A DNA stretch of 10,886 nucleotides from Pseudomonadales bacterium. Lineage in GTDB: Bacteria > Pseudomonadota > Gammaproteobacteria > Pseudomonadales > Pseudohongiellaceae. The stretch is taken from contig JAKSCP010000477.1 in NCBI GenBank assembly GCA_022360535.1, positions 1 to 10,886 on the forward strand, given 5' to 3'. Each line of letters starts with the position of its first letter. The first letter of the stretch is position 1. The notes below the pieces were generated by a model, which was given only the letters and a program-made list of their open reading frames with translations, had not been told where the DNA came from and made no database searches. The translations under genes and the position numbers were made by a program. Positions 1 to 6,586 of this stretch are shown here, piece after piece.

Positions 1-1
1 C

Positions 2-145
2 ACCACTACTGAAACCAAGACGCCAGTGTTGGGTGATATCCCCTATCTGGGTCGTATGTTCAAGCGTACCGAACGAGCCAGTCGCCGCACCGAGCTGTTG
101 ATTTTTATCACTCCGAAGATAATCGCAGACATTGCAATCCGCTAA
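2..145 (+). CDS. pilQ: PilQ secretin, C-terminal fragment (type IV pilus)
   Basis: This is the last 47 codons of a gene that begins upstream of the window; the reading phase starts at base 2 and the stop is TAA at 143-145. The peptide contains VLGDIPYLGRMFKRT and then RRTELLIFITPKII. This is the conserved end of the GspD/PilQ secretin domain, where a VPxLGDIPxLGxLF block is followed by a xELLIFITPxI beta-strand. PilQ forms the outer-membrane ring through which the type IV pilus passes, and DNA during transformation. The family assignment is firm. The choice of PilQ over GspD rests on the adjacent aroK-aroB pair, which in many gammaproteobacteria follows pilMNOPQ. Confidence 0.9.
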   Translation, partial: TTTETKTPVLGDIPYLGRMFKRTERASRRTELLIFITPKIIADIAIR

Positions 146-181
146 ACCTGCGATAGTTTCACCCAGACAAACCCAGGGATA

Positions 182-211
182 CGCGGTGGCTGATTGCCAC
201 CGCGGTCTTTT
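182..211 (+). terminator. Stem-loop between pilQ and aroK, possible intrinsic terminator or attenuator
   Basis: A perfect 9-bp inverted repeat, CGCGGTGGC (182-190) and GCCACCGCG (196-204), encloses the 5-nt loop TGATT. It is followed by GTCTTTT, a short and imperfect U-tract. It lies 36 bases after the pilQ stop and 41 bases before the aroK ATG. The stem is GC-rich and stable. The weak U-run suggests partial termination or 3'-end protection of pil mRNA rather than a complete stop. Confidence 0.6.
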
Positions 212-252
212 CAGCAACTGTTTTTTCCTGTCCGAACTGTCGGATTGCCGCC

Positions 253-780
253 ATGGTTGAATCTCAAAATATTTTTCTGGTTGGCCCTATGGGCGCGGGA
301 AAATCTACCATTGGCAAAGTGCTCTCCGAGCTTCTGGAAAAAGAGTTTTTTGACTCTGATCGGGAGATCGAAGCCTCAACCGGTGCCGATATCCCCTGGA
401 TATTCGACGTCGAGGGGGAAGCAGGATTTCGAGATCGAGAAGTTCGCATGATTGATAGTCTCAGCCGGCACAAGAACATCGTCCTCGCTACCGGTGGCGG
501 CGCAGTCCTGGCCAAGAAGACCCGTAAGCGACTCCAGAAACGCGGGGTAGTGGTGTATCTGCGAGCCACTATTGCACAGCAAATCGAGCGAACCAGTCGC
601 GATAAAAGCAGACCGCTGTTGCAAACAGAAGATCCAGAACAAACCATACGTGAGTTGATGGAATTGCGAGAGCCACTGTATCTGGAAGTCGCAGATATCA
701 TCGTCGATACTAATCGCCGCAATGCCCGCGGAGTCAGCAAGGAGATTCACCGTCAGTTGCGCAAGCTCAGCGGTGAATAG
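253..780 (+). CDS. aroK: Shikimate kinase
   Basis: This enzyme phosphorylates shikimate at the 3-hydroxyl using ATP, the fifth step of the chorismate pathway, in the cytoplasm. The 175-residue length is normal for AroK. Visible motifs in order are the Walker A loop GPMGAGKS (residues 11-18), the shikimate and Mg-binding DSD (34-36), the substrate-binding arginine in FRDRE (R60), the GGG turn (81-83), and the lid segment RDKSRPLL (116-123) with the nucleotide-contacting R120. The ATG at 253 is the most upstream possible start and places the P-loop correctly, but no clear Shine-Dalgarno sequence precedes it. aroB follows after 15 bases, so the two are almost certainly cotranscribed. AroL is an alternative name for the same activity; the pilQ-aroB context favours aroK. 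Confidence 0.96.
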   Translation: MVESQNIFLVGPMGAGKSTIGKVLSELLEKEFFDSDREIEASTGADIPWIFDVEGEAGFRDREVRMIDSLSRHKNIVLATGGGAVLAKKTRKRLQKRGVVVYLRATIAQQIERTSRDKSRPLLQTEDPEQTIRELMELREPLYLEVADIIVDTNRRNARGVSKEIHRQLRKLSGE

Positions 781-795
781 TTAAAGGAAACAAGA

Positions 796-1890
796 ATGGA
801 AACTGTGCAAGTTGCCCTGGGTGAACGGAGTTACCCCATTTACGTTGGGGAGGATTTACTCACACAGCCGGAATTGATGGTACCTCACCTTGGTTCCGGA
901 CGAGCGGTTGTTGTAACTAACGAGACTGTCGCTCCCCTTTACGGTGAACAAACGCGGCAACTGATCGGGGATCATTATGGGGAGCAGATCGTTCTGCCTG
1001 ATGGAGAAGAACACAAACATCTGGATACCATTGCCCACATCTACGATCACTTGATGCAAGGAAAGTACGATCGCAAAACGACGCTGGTTGCCTTGGGCGG
1101 TGGAGTGATTGGAGACATCACCGGATTTGCGGCGGCTACTTATCAGCGAGGCATCAATTTCATTCAGATACCAACTACCTTGCTCGCCCAGGTAGATTCG
1201 TCTGTGGGTGGCAAAACGGGTGTTAACCATCCCCTCGGTAAGAACATGATTGGCGCTTTTTATCAGCCGCAGTGTGTGCTGATAGACACCACAGTGCTGA
1301 ACACTTTGCCTGAGCGGGAAGTGAAGGCTGGCCTGGCCGAGGTGTTGAAGTACGGCTTGATAATCGATGCAGATTTCTTCGGTTGGTTGGAAGCAAATGC
1401 CGAGGCTGTGTCGTCTCTGGCCAGCGCCGAACTCACCCAGGTAATTAAGACCTGCTGCGAAATCAAAGCCGACGTAGTAGCCAGAGATGAGCGAGAGAGT
1501 GGCATCCGCGCTTTGCTGAATTTGGGACACACCTTTGGCCACGCCATCGAAACTGCGGCGGGTTACGGCACCCTGCTTCACGGTGAGACTGTGGCGATGG
1601 GTATGGTGATGGCGGCAGACCTTTCATGCCGCTTGGCCTGGATTGAGCCGTCGACTGCGCAACATATACGGCAAGTAATTGAGACCAAATTTGGTATGCC
1701 TGCAGTGCCCCCTGCCGATATAACAGAGCAACAGTACAGAGATTTGATGGCTTCGGATAAGAAGGCGGAGCAAGGCAAGATACGTTTCATATTGCTCAAA
1801 GCAATCGGAGAAGCTGTGATCAGCGCTGATGTTGACAGTGCACTGCTAACGCAGACTCTCACCGCTGGCCCAGAGCTTTGCCAGTTCTAA
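796..1890 (+). CDS. aroB: 3-dehydroquinate synthase
   Basis: This NAD- and metal-dependent cytoplasmic enzyme cyclises DAHP to 3-dehydroquinate, step two of the shikimate pathway. At 364 residues it has the usual AroB length. Diagnostic segments are the phosphate/NAD region DGEEHKHLDT (69-78), ALGGGVIGD (99-107), the block from PTTLLAQVDSSVGGKTGVNH (126-145) to KNMIGAFYQP, and LNLGHTFGHAIE (241-252). By family comparison the Zn ligands should be E182 (AEVLKYG), H245 and H262 (LHGE), with H249 at the active site. A Shine-Dalgarno AAGGAAA (784-790) sits 5 bases before the ATG. It is placed directly after aroK and 33 bases before the DamX-like gene, and nothing in it looks damaged. Confidence 0.97.
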   Translation: METVQVALGERSYPIYVGEDLLTQPELMVPHLGSGRAVVVTNETVAPLYGEQTRQLIGDHYGEQIVLPDGEEHKHLDTIAHIYDHLMQGKYDRKTTLVALGGGVIGDITGFAAATYQRGINFIQIPTTLLAQVDSSVGGKTGVNHPLGKNMIGAFYQPQCVLIDTTVLNTLPEREVKAGLAEVLKYGLIIDADFFGWLEANAEAVSSLASAELTQVIKTCCEIKADVVARDERESGIRALLNLGHTFGHAIETAAGYGTLLHGETVAMGMVMAADLSCRLAWIEPSTAQHIRQVIETKFGMPAVPPADITEQQYRDLMASDKKAEQGKIRFILLKAIGEAVISADVDSALLTQTLTAGPELCQF

Positions 1891-1923
1891 CCTTGACCGG
1901 AAAGAAAGCACAAAGACAGTGTA

Positions 1924-3456
1924 ATGAGCGGCTACCAAGACAGCTTAAAACTCGACCACGATCCGTTCGCACCGGCCACTAGGTCTCGCTCGTTTTTCGG
2001 TGGTGCCGGGCGCGAGGCGCTGCTCCACAGACTCGTCGAACAGGCTCACTATGGAGCACCCCTCAGTGCAGTGTGCGGTGCATTGGGTGCTGGTAAAACC
2101 AGCCTGGCTCGAGAATTCTCCAACGCTTTTTCTGATGAGGCCGTTGTAGTGCAGGTTCAGGCCACCCTGTTCATGAATAAGCTGCAATTTTTAGAAGCCT
2201 TGCTGCAGCAGCTTCCCATCGGTGCCTCTTCACCAGAACCGCAGGACATCATTGCAGATATCTGCCAATTCGCGGAGCGCTTGTTTCTCGATGCGAAAAC
2301 TCTGGTGGTAGTGGTTGATGATGCTCATGAGCTGGCCAGCGAGGTACTTGAGAGTATTGGATTGATCGTCGCCCGGGTTTCTGAGAGTGCCCTGCACGTT
2401 TTGCTGCTTGGAGAGACTCAGTTAAGCGGAATGCTGCACAGCGTGCTTGGGGCAGACTTACTCGCCCGGTTGCTTGAAGAAGAGTTGAAGCCACTGGGTG
2501 GCGAAAGCGCCATGGAATATGTGGTGCACAAATTGAAAGATGCTGGGTATGAAGGGCCTGTCCCATTAGACCCGGCCCAGTTAGGTGTCATCGTCAATGA
2601 AGCCTCTGGAAATCCGGGTGTGATGAATACGCTGATCTCTACCAGCCTCAACGATGCGAGCATGCGGCCTCCGAAAGTGAGAACCGGTGGTGCGCCAGTA
2701 GACTCGTCCAAGCCACTTTCGTTCTCATCTGCAGCATTCGCAAGCCTGGCACCAGGGGCGGCTTACTGGATCGCAGCATTGGTTTTGTTTGGTCTGCTAT
2801 TGGGGGCGTTGTTGTTGCCAGAAGGTGCTTCGAATGACATGGATGTGGCTATGGCGACCCAGGAACCAACAACAGCCACAACTCAACGCATCGAACTGAG
2901 CGTGCCCGTGCAAAACGATTCGTTCTCTACAGTGGTTCAGCCACAGTCGACTGTTGCAAGCGCGCTTACAGAATCTCCGGATCAGGCAGCTGTTCGTCTG
3001 TCAGAAGAGACTGCAGTTGCTGATAGTGGTTCTGAGGAGACAACGGATGTCCTGCTGCCCCCGATAGAGCATGCTGCCCCCGATGATCAACCGCGTTCTG
3101 AAGAGCCTGAATTGGCAGCTGCAGAGGTTTCTGAAGGGGTTCAGGTCAGTGATTTCGAGCAACAGTTGCTGGCTTATCCAAGCGAACATTATACGGTGCA
3201 GATAATGGGCTCTCGCTCAGAAGACAGTGTGAGGCGTTTTGTTGCCCGTGAGTTAGGTGCCCTGAATCACGGTTATTTTGAAACCCGCTATCAGGATCAA
3301 CCCTGGTTCGTGGTGGTAATGGGTAATTTTGTGAGCAGGGAAGCAGCCAGTCGAGCTGTGTCAGATCTTCCCGCTTCCATTCGCGAACTGGATCCCTGGG
3401 TTCGCAATCTGACCGATATCCAATCAGACATCCGTACAGTCCGCGGACTCAATTAA
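1924..3456 (+). CDS. damX: DamX-like AAA ATPase with SPOR domain (cell division)
   Basis: The N-terminal half is an ExeA/DamX-type AAA ATPase. It starts with a YQDSLKLDHDPFAP-like segment, has Walker A GALGAGKTS (52-60) and Walker B LVVVVDDAHE (127-136), and extends to about residue 245. One hydrophobic segment at about 279-299 (AAYWIAALVLFGLLLGALLL) should cross the inner membrane. An acidic, Ser/Thr/Glu-rich linker follows (about 300-415), then a SPOR domain (about 422-496; YTVQIMGSRSEDSVRRFV, then WFVVVMGNF). SPOR domains bind denuded septal peptidoglycan, so a division-site role is expected. Topology is ATPase in the cytoplasm and SPOR in the periplasm. E. coli DamX is also encoded directly after aroB but lacks a well-conserved ATP site, whereas both Walker motifs look intact here. 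The symbol rests on synteny and architecture. Confidence 0.85.
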   Translation: MSGYQDSLKLDHDPFAPATRSRSFFGGAGREALLHRLVEQAHYGAPLSAVCGALGAGKTSLAREFSNAFSDEAVVVQVQATLFMNKLQFLEALLQQLPIGASSPEPQDIIADICQFAERLFLDAKTLVVVVDDAHELASEVLESIGLIVARVSESALHVLLLGETQLSGMLHSVLGADLLARLLEEELKPLGGESAMEYVVHKLKDAGYEGPVPLDPAQLGVIVNEASGNPGVMNTLISTSLNDASMRPPKVRTGGAPVDSSKPLSFSSAAFASLAPGAAYWIAALVLFGLLLGALLLPEGASNDMDVAMATQEPTTATTQRIELSVPVQNDSFSTVVQPQSTVASALTESPDQAAVRLSEETAVADSGSEETTDVLLPPIEHAAPDDQPRSEEPELAAAEVSEGVQVSDFEQQLLAYPSEHYTVQIMGSRSEDSVRRFVARELGALNHGYFETRYQDQPWFVVVMGNFVSREAASRAVSDLPASIRELDPWVRNLTDIQSDIRTVRGLN

Positions 3457-3488
3457 GCAAAAAACAAGTAAGCAGTTTAGTTCAGTCG

Positions 3489-3517
3489 TTGGTGTCTGCC
3501 AGGGGCTTGTGTAAAAT
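3489..3517 (+). promoter_or_regulatory. Predicted sigma70-type promoter for hemE
   Basis: A -35-like TTGGTG (3489-3494) and a -10-like TAAAAT (3512-3517) are separated by exactly 17 bases, which predicts a transcript start near 3524. A G+C-rich stretch (TGCGC) follows the -10. The promoter lies in the 176-base gap between the damX-like stop and the hemE start, where I see no terminator. It would give a leader of about 110 bases. Confidence 0.55.
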
Positions 3518-3616
3518 TGCGCTCTTTTTCAGCACCTTGGCTCTCGAGTGACAGCGATCCAAGTAGTGAGATTCTTGCGTAGAAGTGCTCACCAACAAAT
3601 CGCTCACTAACAAAAC

Positions 3617-3625
3617 AAAGGAAAG
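3617..3625 (+). promoter_or_regulatory. Shine-Dalgarno that fixes the hemE GTG start
   Basis: The purine run AAAGGAAAG contains AAGGA and ends 7 bases before the GTG at 3633. An upstream in-frame GTG at 3585 has no comparable site and would add 16 residues rich in Asn, Lys and Thr with no counterpart in HemE, so the downstream GTG is preferred. Confidence 0.7.
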
Positions 3626-3632
3626 CAAGACC

Positions 3633-4697
3633 GTGACTCTACAAAATGATCGTTTCCTGCGCGCCCTATTGCGGGAACCAGTGGACGTGACACCAATTTG
3701 GATGATGCGTCAGGCCGGTCGCTATCTCCCTGAGTATAGGGAGACTCGAAAGCAGGCAGGAAACTTCATGACTCTGTGTCAGACACCAGAATTGGCTTGC
3801 GAAGTAACCTTGCAACCCCTGCGTCGCTACGCCTTTGATGCGGCAATTTTGTTTTCCGATATTCTGACTATTCCCGATGCGTTAGGACTGGGTTTGTATT
3901 TTGAAGAAGGGGAAGGACCCCGATTTCGTAAGACTATTCGAGAAGCAACGGACGTCTCGAATTTGCCCAAGCTCAATACCAGTCAGGACCTGTCCTATGT
4001 CACCGACGCGGTGCGCCTGATTCGTCAGGAACTCAATGGCAGCGTGCCACTCATTGGGTTCTCGGGCAGCCCCTGGACTCTGGCCACGTACATGATTGAA
4101 GGTGGGGGTAGTAAAGATTTTCGTCATGCCAAGCAGTTCATGTACAACGAGCCGGATGCCATGCACGGGTTGTTGTCCTTATTGGCAGAGGCGGTAACGG
4201 ACTACTTGAATGCGCAAATCGAAGCCGGTGCGCAGGCAGTGCAAATTTTTGATACCTGGGGCGGTATTCTCACGCCTACTGCCTATCAGCAGTTTTCGCT
4301 GGACTATATGCAGAAGATCGTGAGTGGTTTGCATCGCGAACACGAAGGTCGTCAGGTGCCGGTGATTCTCTTCACTAAAAACGGCGGCCAGTGGCTGGAG
4401 TCAATTGCCGCCAGCAATTGCCACTGCGTTGGCCTGGATTGGACTGTGGATATTGGAGACGCACGCCGCCGGATCGGTTCTTCAGTTTCATTGCAGGGCA
4501 ATATGGACCCCTCAATTCTCTATGCGAGTCCAGACGCAATCCGCGCTGAAGTTGCCCGCATCCTCGAGCAGTTTGGTGAGGGTGAAGGTCATGTATTCAA
4601 TCTTGGGCATGGCATAACGCCGCAAGTGGATCCTGCCAATGTGGCAGTTTTTGTTGACGCTGTTCATGAATACTCAGAGAAATACCACCGCAACTAG
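3633..4697 (+). CDS. hemE: Uroporphyrinogen decarboxylase
   Basis: This cytoplasmic enzyme removes the four acetate carboxyls of uroporphyrinogen III to give coproporphyrinogen III in heme synthesis. With the GTG start it has 354 residues, which I recall as the E. coli length, and it opens MTLQNDRFLRALLREPVDVTP, very close to known HemE N-termini. Conserved blocks are PIWMMRQAGRYLPEY (21-35, substrate arginines R26 and R30), LFSDILTIPDALG (73-85, catalytic Asp D76), GFSGSPWTLATYMIEGGGSK (142-161, with Y153), FDTWGG, FTKNGG, LQGNMDP and NLGHGITP (323-330, with H326). It has its own apparent promoter and overlaps the next gene by 32 bases. In Pseudomonas the corresponding gene follows gltBD, which is missing here. 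Confidence 0.97.
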   Translation: MTLQNDRFLRALLREPVDVTPIWMMRQAGRYLPEYRETRKQAGNFMTLCQTPELACEVTLQPLRRYAFDAAILFSDILTIPDALGLGLYFEEGEGPRFRKTIREATDVSNLPKLNTSQDLSYVTDAVRLIRQELNGSVPLIGFSGSPWTLATYMIEGGGSKDFRHAKQFMYNEPDAMHGLLSLLAEAVTDYLNAQIEAGAQAVQIFDTWGGILTPTAYQQFSLDYMQKIVSGLHREHEGRQVPVILFTKNGGQWLESIAASNCHCVGLDWTVDIGDARRRIGSSVSLQGNMDPSILYASPDAIRAEVARILEQFGEGEGHVFNLGHGITPQVDPANVAVFVDAVHEYSEKYHRN

Positions 4698-5229
4698 GCC
4701 AGAAGCCTCAACAGTTGTCATCAGTCTGGGTGCGAACTTGCAGTCGAAGCAGGGGACGCCAGCGCGAAGTTTGCTGCAGGTGATGGAAAGGCTGCGCGAA
4801 CTCAGCTGCGGTTACTTTGAAGCGTCTTCACTGTACCGAACATCTGCCGTGGATTGCCCGCCAGGGACCCCGGACTTTTTGAATGCTGTGGTTGTATTCG
4901 ATGCTGATCCTGCTTTGAAAGCTGCCGACTTGCTGCAGCAATTGCATGCCATGGAAGCCGAATTTGGGCGCGTTCGTACTGGCGACCAGAATCAATCCCG
5001 AACCATGGACCTGGATTTGATTGCTTTCGGGGGGATGCTTAGCGAGCGATCCGGACTTTTGCTACCCCATCCCAGGGCCCATCTGCGTCGCTTTGTGCTG
5101 GAGCCATTGTCCGAGCTTAGACCTGACTTAATTCTGCCTGGACACACCGAAACTGTGGCCGATCTGCTTGCGGAGCTCGGAGGAGACGAGACCTGTCAGC
5201 TTGTCCTCGCGCCGAACCTTACTAACTAA
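4666..5229 (+). CDS. folK: 6-hydroxymethyl-dihydropterin pyrophosphokinase-like protein (HPPK)
   Basis: HPPK transfers pyrophosphate from ATP to 6-hydroxymethyl-7,8-dihydropterin, committing it to folate synthesis. Supporting motifs are VVISLGANL (17-25), the ASSLYRTSAVDCPPGTPDFLNAVV block (53-76), FGRVRTGDQNQSRTMDLDLIAFG (100-122) and LLPHPRAHLRRFVLEPLSEL (132-151). By alignment, D115 and D117 bind the two Mg ions, and R104 and R112 match the E. coli ATP-contacting arginines. The E. coli W89 and P91 positions appear as N109 and S111. At 187 residues it is slightly longer than E. coli FolK (about 159). The ATG at 4666 lies inside hemE; an in-frame ATG at 4639 is also possible. Neither has a good Shine-Dalgarno, so translational coupling to hemE is likely. 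A second, canonical folK elsewhere in the genome is possible. Confidence 0.85.
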   Translation: MNTQRNTTATRPEASTVVISLGANLQSKQGTPARSLLQVMERLRELSCGYFEASSLYRTSAVDCPPGTPDFLNAVVVFDADPALKAADLLQQLHAMEAEFGRVRTGDQNQSRTMDLDLIAFGGMLSERSGLLLPHPRAHLRRFVLEPLSELRPDLILPGHTETVADLLAELGGDETCQLVLAPNLTN

Positions 5230-5273
5230 TTGATACAAAAGGAGAAATGCATTCATTCTCAACCTTGGCCAGG

Positions 5274-5290
5274 TTGCCAGGGTCTGGCAA
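5274..5290. repeat. Short perfect hairpin downstream of folK
   Basis: TTGCCAG (5274-5280) and CTGGCAA (5284-5290) form a 7-bp stem with a GGT loop, 45 bases after the folK stop. There is no U-tract on either strand, so it is a poor intrinsic terminator. It may act as a 3'-end stabiliser or have no function. A second small inverted repeat, CTAGA/TCTAG, lies at 5336-5349 in the same gap. I find no convincing gene or promoter in the 222 bases between folK and the barrel gene. Confidence 0.35.
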
Positions 5291-5451
5291 AACCCCCACA
5301 CAAAGCGGTGTCTTTCGCACCATCTCCGTGCTAAGCTAGAAGAGTCTAGTGGTATAGAAAAATAGCGGGATAGCGCCCGTTCGCTGTAGCCAAAAGTAGA
5401 TAAAAACTGACAAAACGGAATACTGTTCGCAGTACGTAAAAGCAACCGACA

Positions 5452-6360
5452 ATGAAACGCAAAACAACCGCCAATTCTGCTCAATCGTCGCTCGCTGTCA
5501 GCGCGCTATGCGGTGTTCTGTTGTTTTCCAGTACAGTGCTGGCGCAAGAAGCCGAGGAGCAGCTGGACAGCTTCCAGGTGGCTCCAACGTCGATTTTGAA
5601 TATGGCGACACCCATTATCGATGTGGCGCGTAATGTTGAAGCGAAAGACTTTCATGGCAATCTCGTTTCTGACGCGCTGAATTTTAATCTTGGGGTAAAA
5701 ATTACTCCTATTGAGGGGCTTAACCTGCAGGCAGATGCCTGGCGTCAAGAGATCGCTGATGCACCGGCTGTGACTGTGAATACAGGATTCGAACAAAGCC
5801 TGCCGCAGTTGTACTTAGAAGATTCCGCGATCAATGAATTCAATATGGTCAACCCGCTCATCGGCAATGAGCTTAGCTCCAATGGATTTGACCTCGGTGC
5901 TTCCTACGTATGGGACACCAATCGCTTTGGTCAGTTCACTTTAAGCACAAAGACCACCTACGTTGAGAACTTTGAGAACAGGGGTTCTTTGCTGGAGTTG
6001 GTCGAAGGCAATCTGGGCTCTATGGATGATCGTGTTATCAGTCCCGAGTTGCAAAGCAGCCTGATGTTGACCTGGCAGTTGGGCAACCACACGGCGAGCG
6101 CGATCACCAATTACTTTGATTCGTTCAAAGACATTAGTGAGTTGGATATCGAAGAAATCAATGACCTGGTGGACAACATCACGACCATTGACTTGCAATA
6201 CGGTTATAGCGTCGAGACCGGCTCTAATAATCGCGCAATCATCTCTTTCGGTATTCGCAATATTTTTGATGAAAAGACTGCGCAGATTCTGAACTCGTCG
6301 ACACGAATTCTCGATCAGAATGGCCGCGTGGCTTACGGCTCAATCAAATATCAGTTCTGA
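5452..6360 (+). CDS. Plug-less TonB-dependent-receptor-like outer-membrane barrel protein
   Basis: The 302-residue product has a Sec signal peptide: basic start MKRK, hydrophobic core at about 13-29, likely cleavage after VLA at 31. From about residue 73 it reads like the C-terminal barrel of a large TonB-dependent receptor. Cues are NFNLGVKITPIEGLNLQADAWRQ (77-99), SSNGFDLGASYVWDTNRFGQF (142-162), a PELQSSLMLTWQLGNHTASAITNYFDSF block (198-225), SFGIRNIFDE (265-274) and a terminal YGSIKYQF ending in Phe, the usual BAM recognition end. No plug domain is present and there is space for only about 10-12 strands, against 22 in a complete receptor. It could be a receptor shortened by an internal deletion that kept the signal peptide, or a dedicated small barrel. 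Substrate is unknown. The upstream region has no strong Shine-Dalgarno, and a strong terminator follows the stop by 15 bases. Confidence 0.75.
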   Translation: MKRKTTANSAQSSLAVSALCGVLLFSSTVLAQEAEEQLDSFQVAPTSILNMATPIIDVARNVEAKDFHGNLVSDALNFNLGVKITPIEGLNLQADAWRQEIADAPAVTVNTGFEQSLPQLYLEDSAINEFNMVNPLIGNELSSNGFDLGASYVWDTNRFGQFTLSTKTTYVENFENRGSLLELVEGNLGSMDDRVISPELQSSLMLTWQLGNHTASAITNYFDSFKDISELDIEEINDLVDNITTIDLQYGYSVETGSNNRAIISFGIRNIFDEKTAQILNSSTRILDQNGRVAYGSIKYQF

Positions 6361-6375
6361 TCTTCCGAGACAGGT

Positions 6376-6402
6376 AAAAAAGGCGCCGCTGGCGCCTTTT
6401 TT
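6376..6402 (+). terminator. Strong intrinsic terminator after the barrel gene, bidirectional in form
   Basis: GGCGCC (6382-6387) and GGCGCC (6391-6396) form a stem around a GCT loop. The stem is flanked by six A (6376-6381) and six T (6397-6402), which extend it. On the plus strand the T-run follows the GC stem directly, giving a textbook rho-independent terminator for the gene ending at 6360. The symmetric A-run means it could also stop minus-strand transcripts. Confidence 0.9.
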
Positions 6403-6424
6403 ATTGAGTGAAATTCTTACAAGC

Positions 6425-6450
6425 AAAAAAAACCCCGAAAGAATCGGGGT
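6425..6450 (-). terminator. Intrinsic terminator for comF
   Basis: Read on the minus strand, ACCCCGA (6450-6444) pairs with TCGGGGT (6438-6432) across a 5-base loop and is followed by an uninterrupted run of eight T (plus-strand A-run 6425-6432). It lies about 137 bases past the comF stop. Together with the terminator at 6376-6402 it insulates the two convergent genes. Confidence 0.85.
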
Positions 6451-6586
6451 CAAAGTCTGCTCTATGAAAACTGCTGGGTATCCCTTTCCATAACTAACGC
6501 AAAACGAGGAAATCATGTACGACTCTAGTATAGGCATGCCCGGTTTCCAGGCTGTGTTTCCGATCACAATTTCTGGAAATCCCTGA

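Noticed and set aside
244..256. GCCGCCATGG at the aroK start, identical to the eukaryotic Kozak consensus
   Set aside because: The gene and its neighbours are plainly bacterial; the match is a coincidence with no role in bacterial initiation.
3585..3632. Upstream GTG start adding 16 residues to HemE
   Set aside because: The extension is low-complexity and absent from known HemE N-termini; the GTG at 3633 has a Shine-Dalgarno and gives the standard 354-residue length.
5247..5339. 30-codon open frame (MHSFSTLARL...) preceded by AAAAGGAG
   Set aside because: The Shine-Dalgarno lies only 2 bases before the ATG, too close for efficient use. The peptide has no recognisable feature and the frame contains the local hairpin.
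6515..6586. 23-codon open frame MYDSSIGMPGFQAVF... on the plus strand with GAGGA upstream
   Set aside because: It is very short, the spacing is only 4 bases, there is no promoter, and it lies antisense to the comF 3' untranslated region. Conservation data would be needed to keep it.
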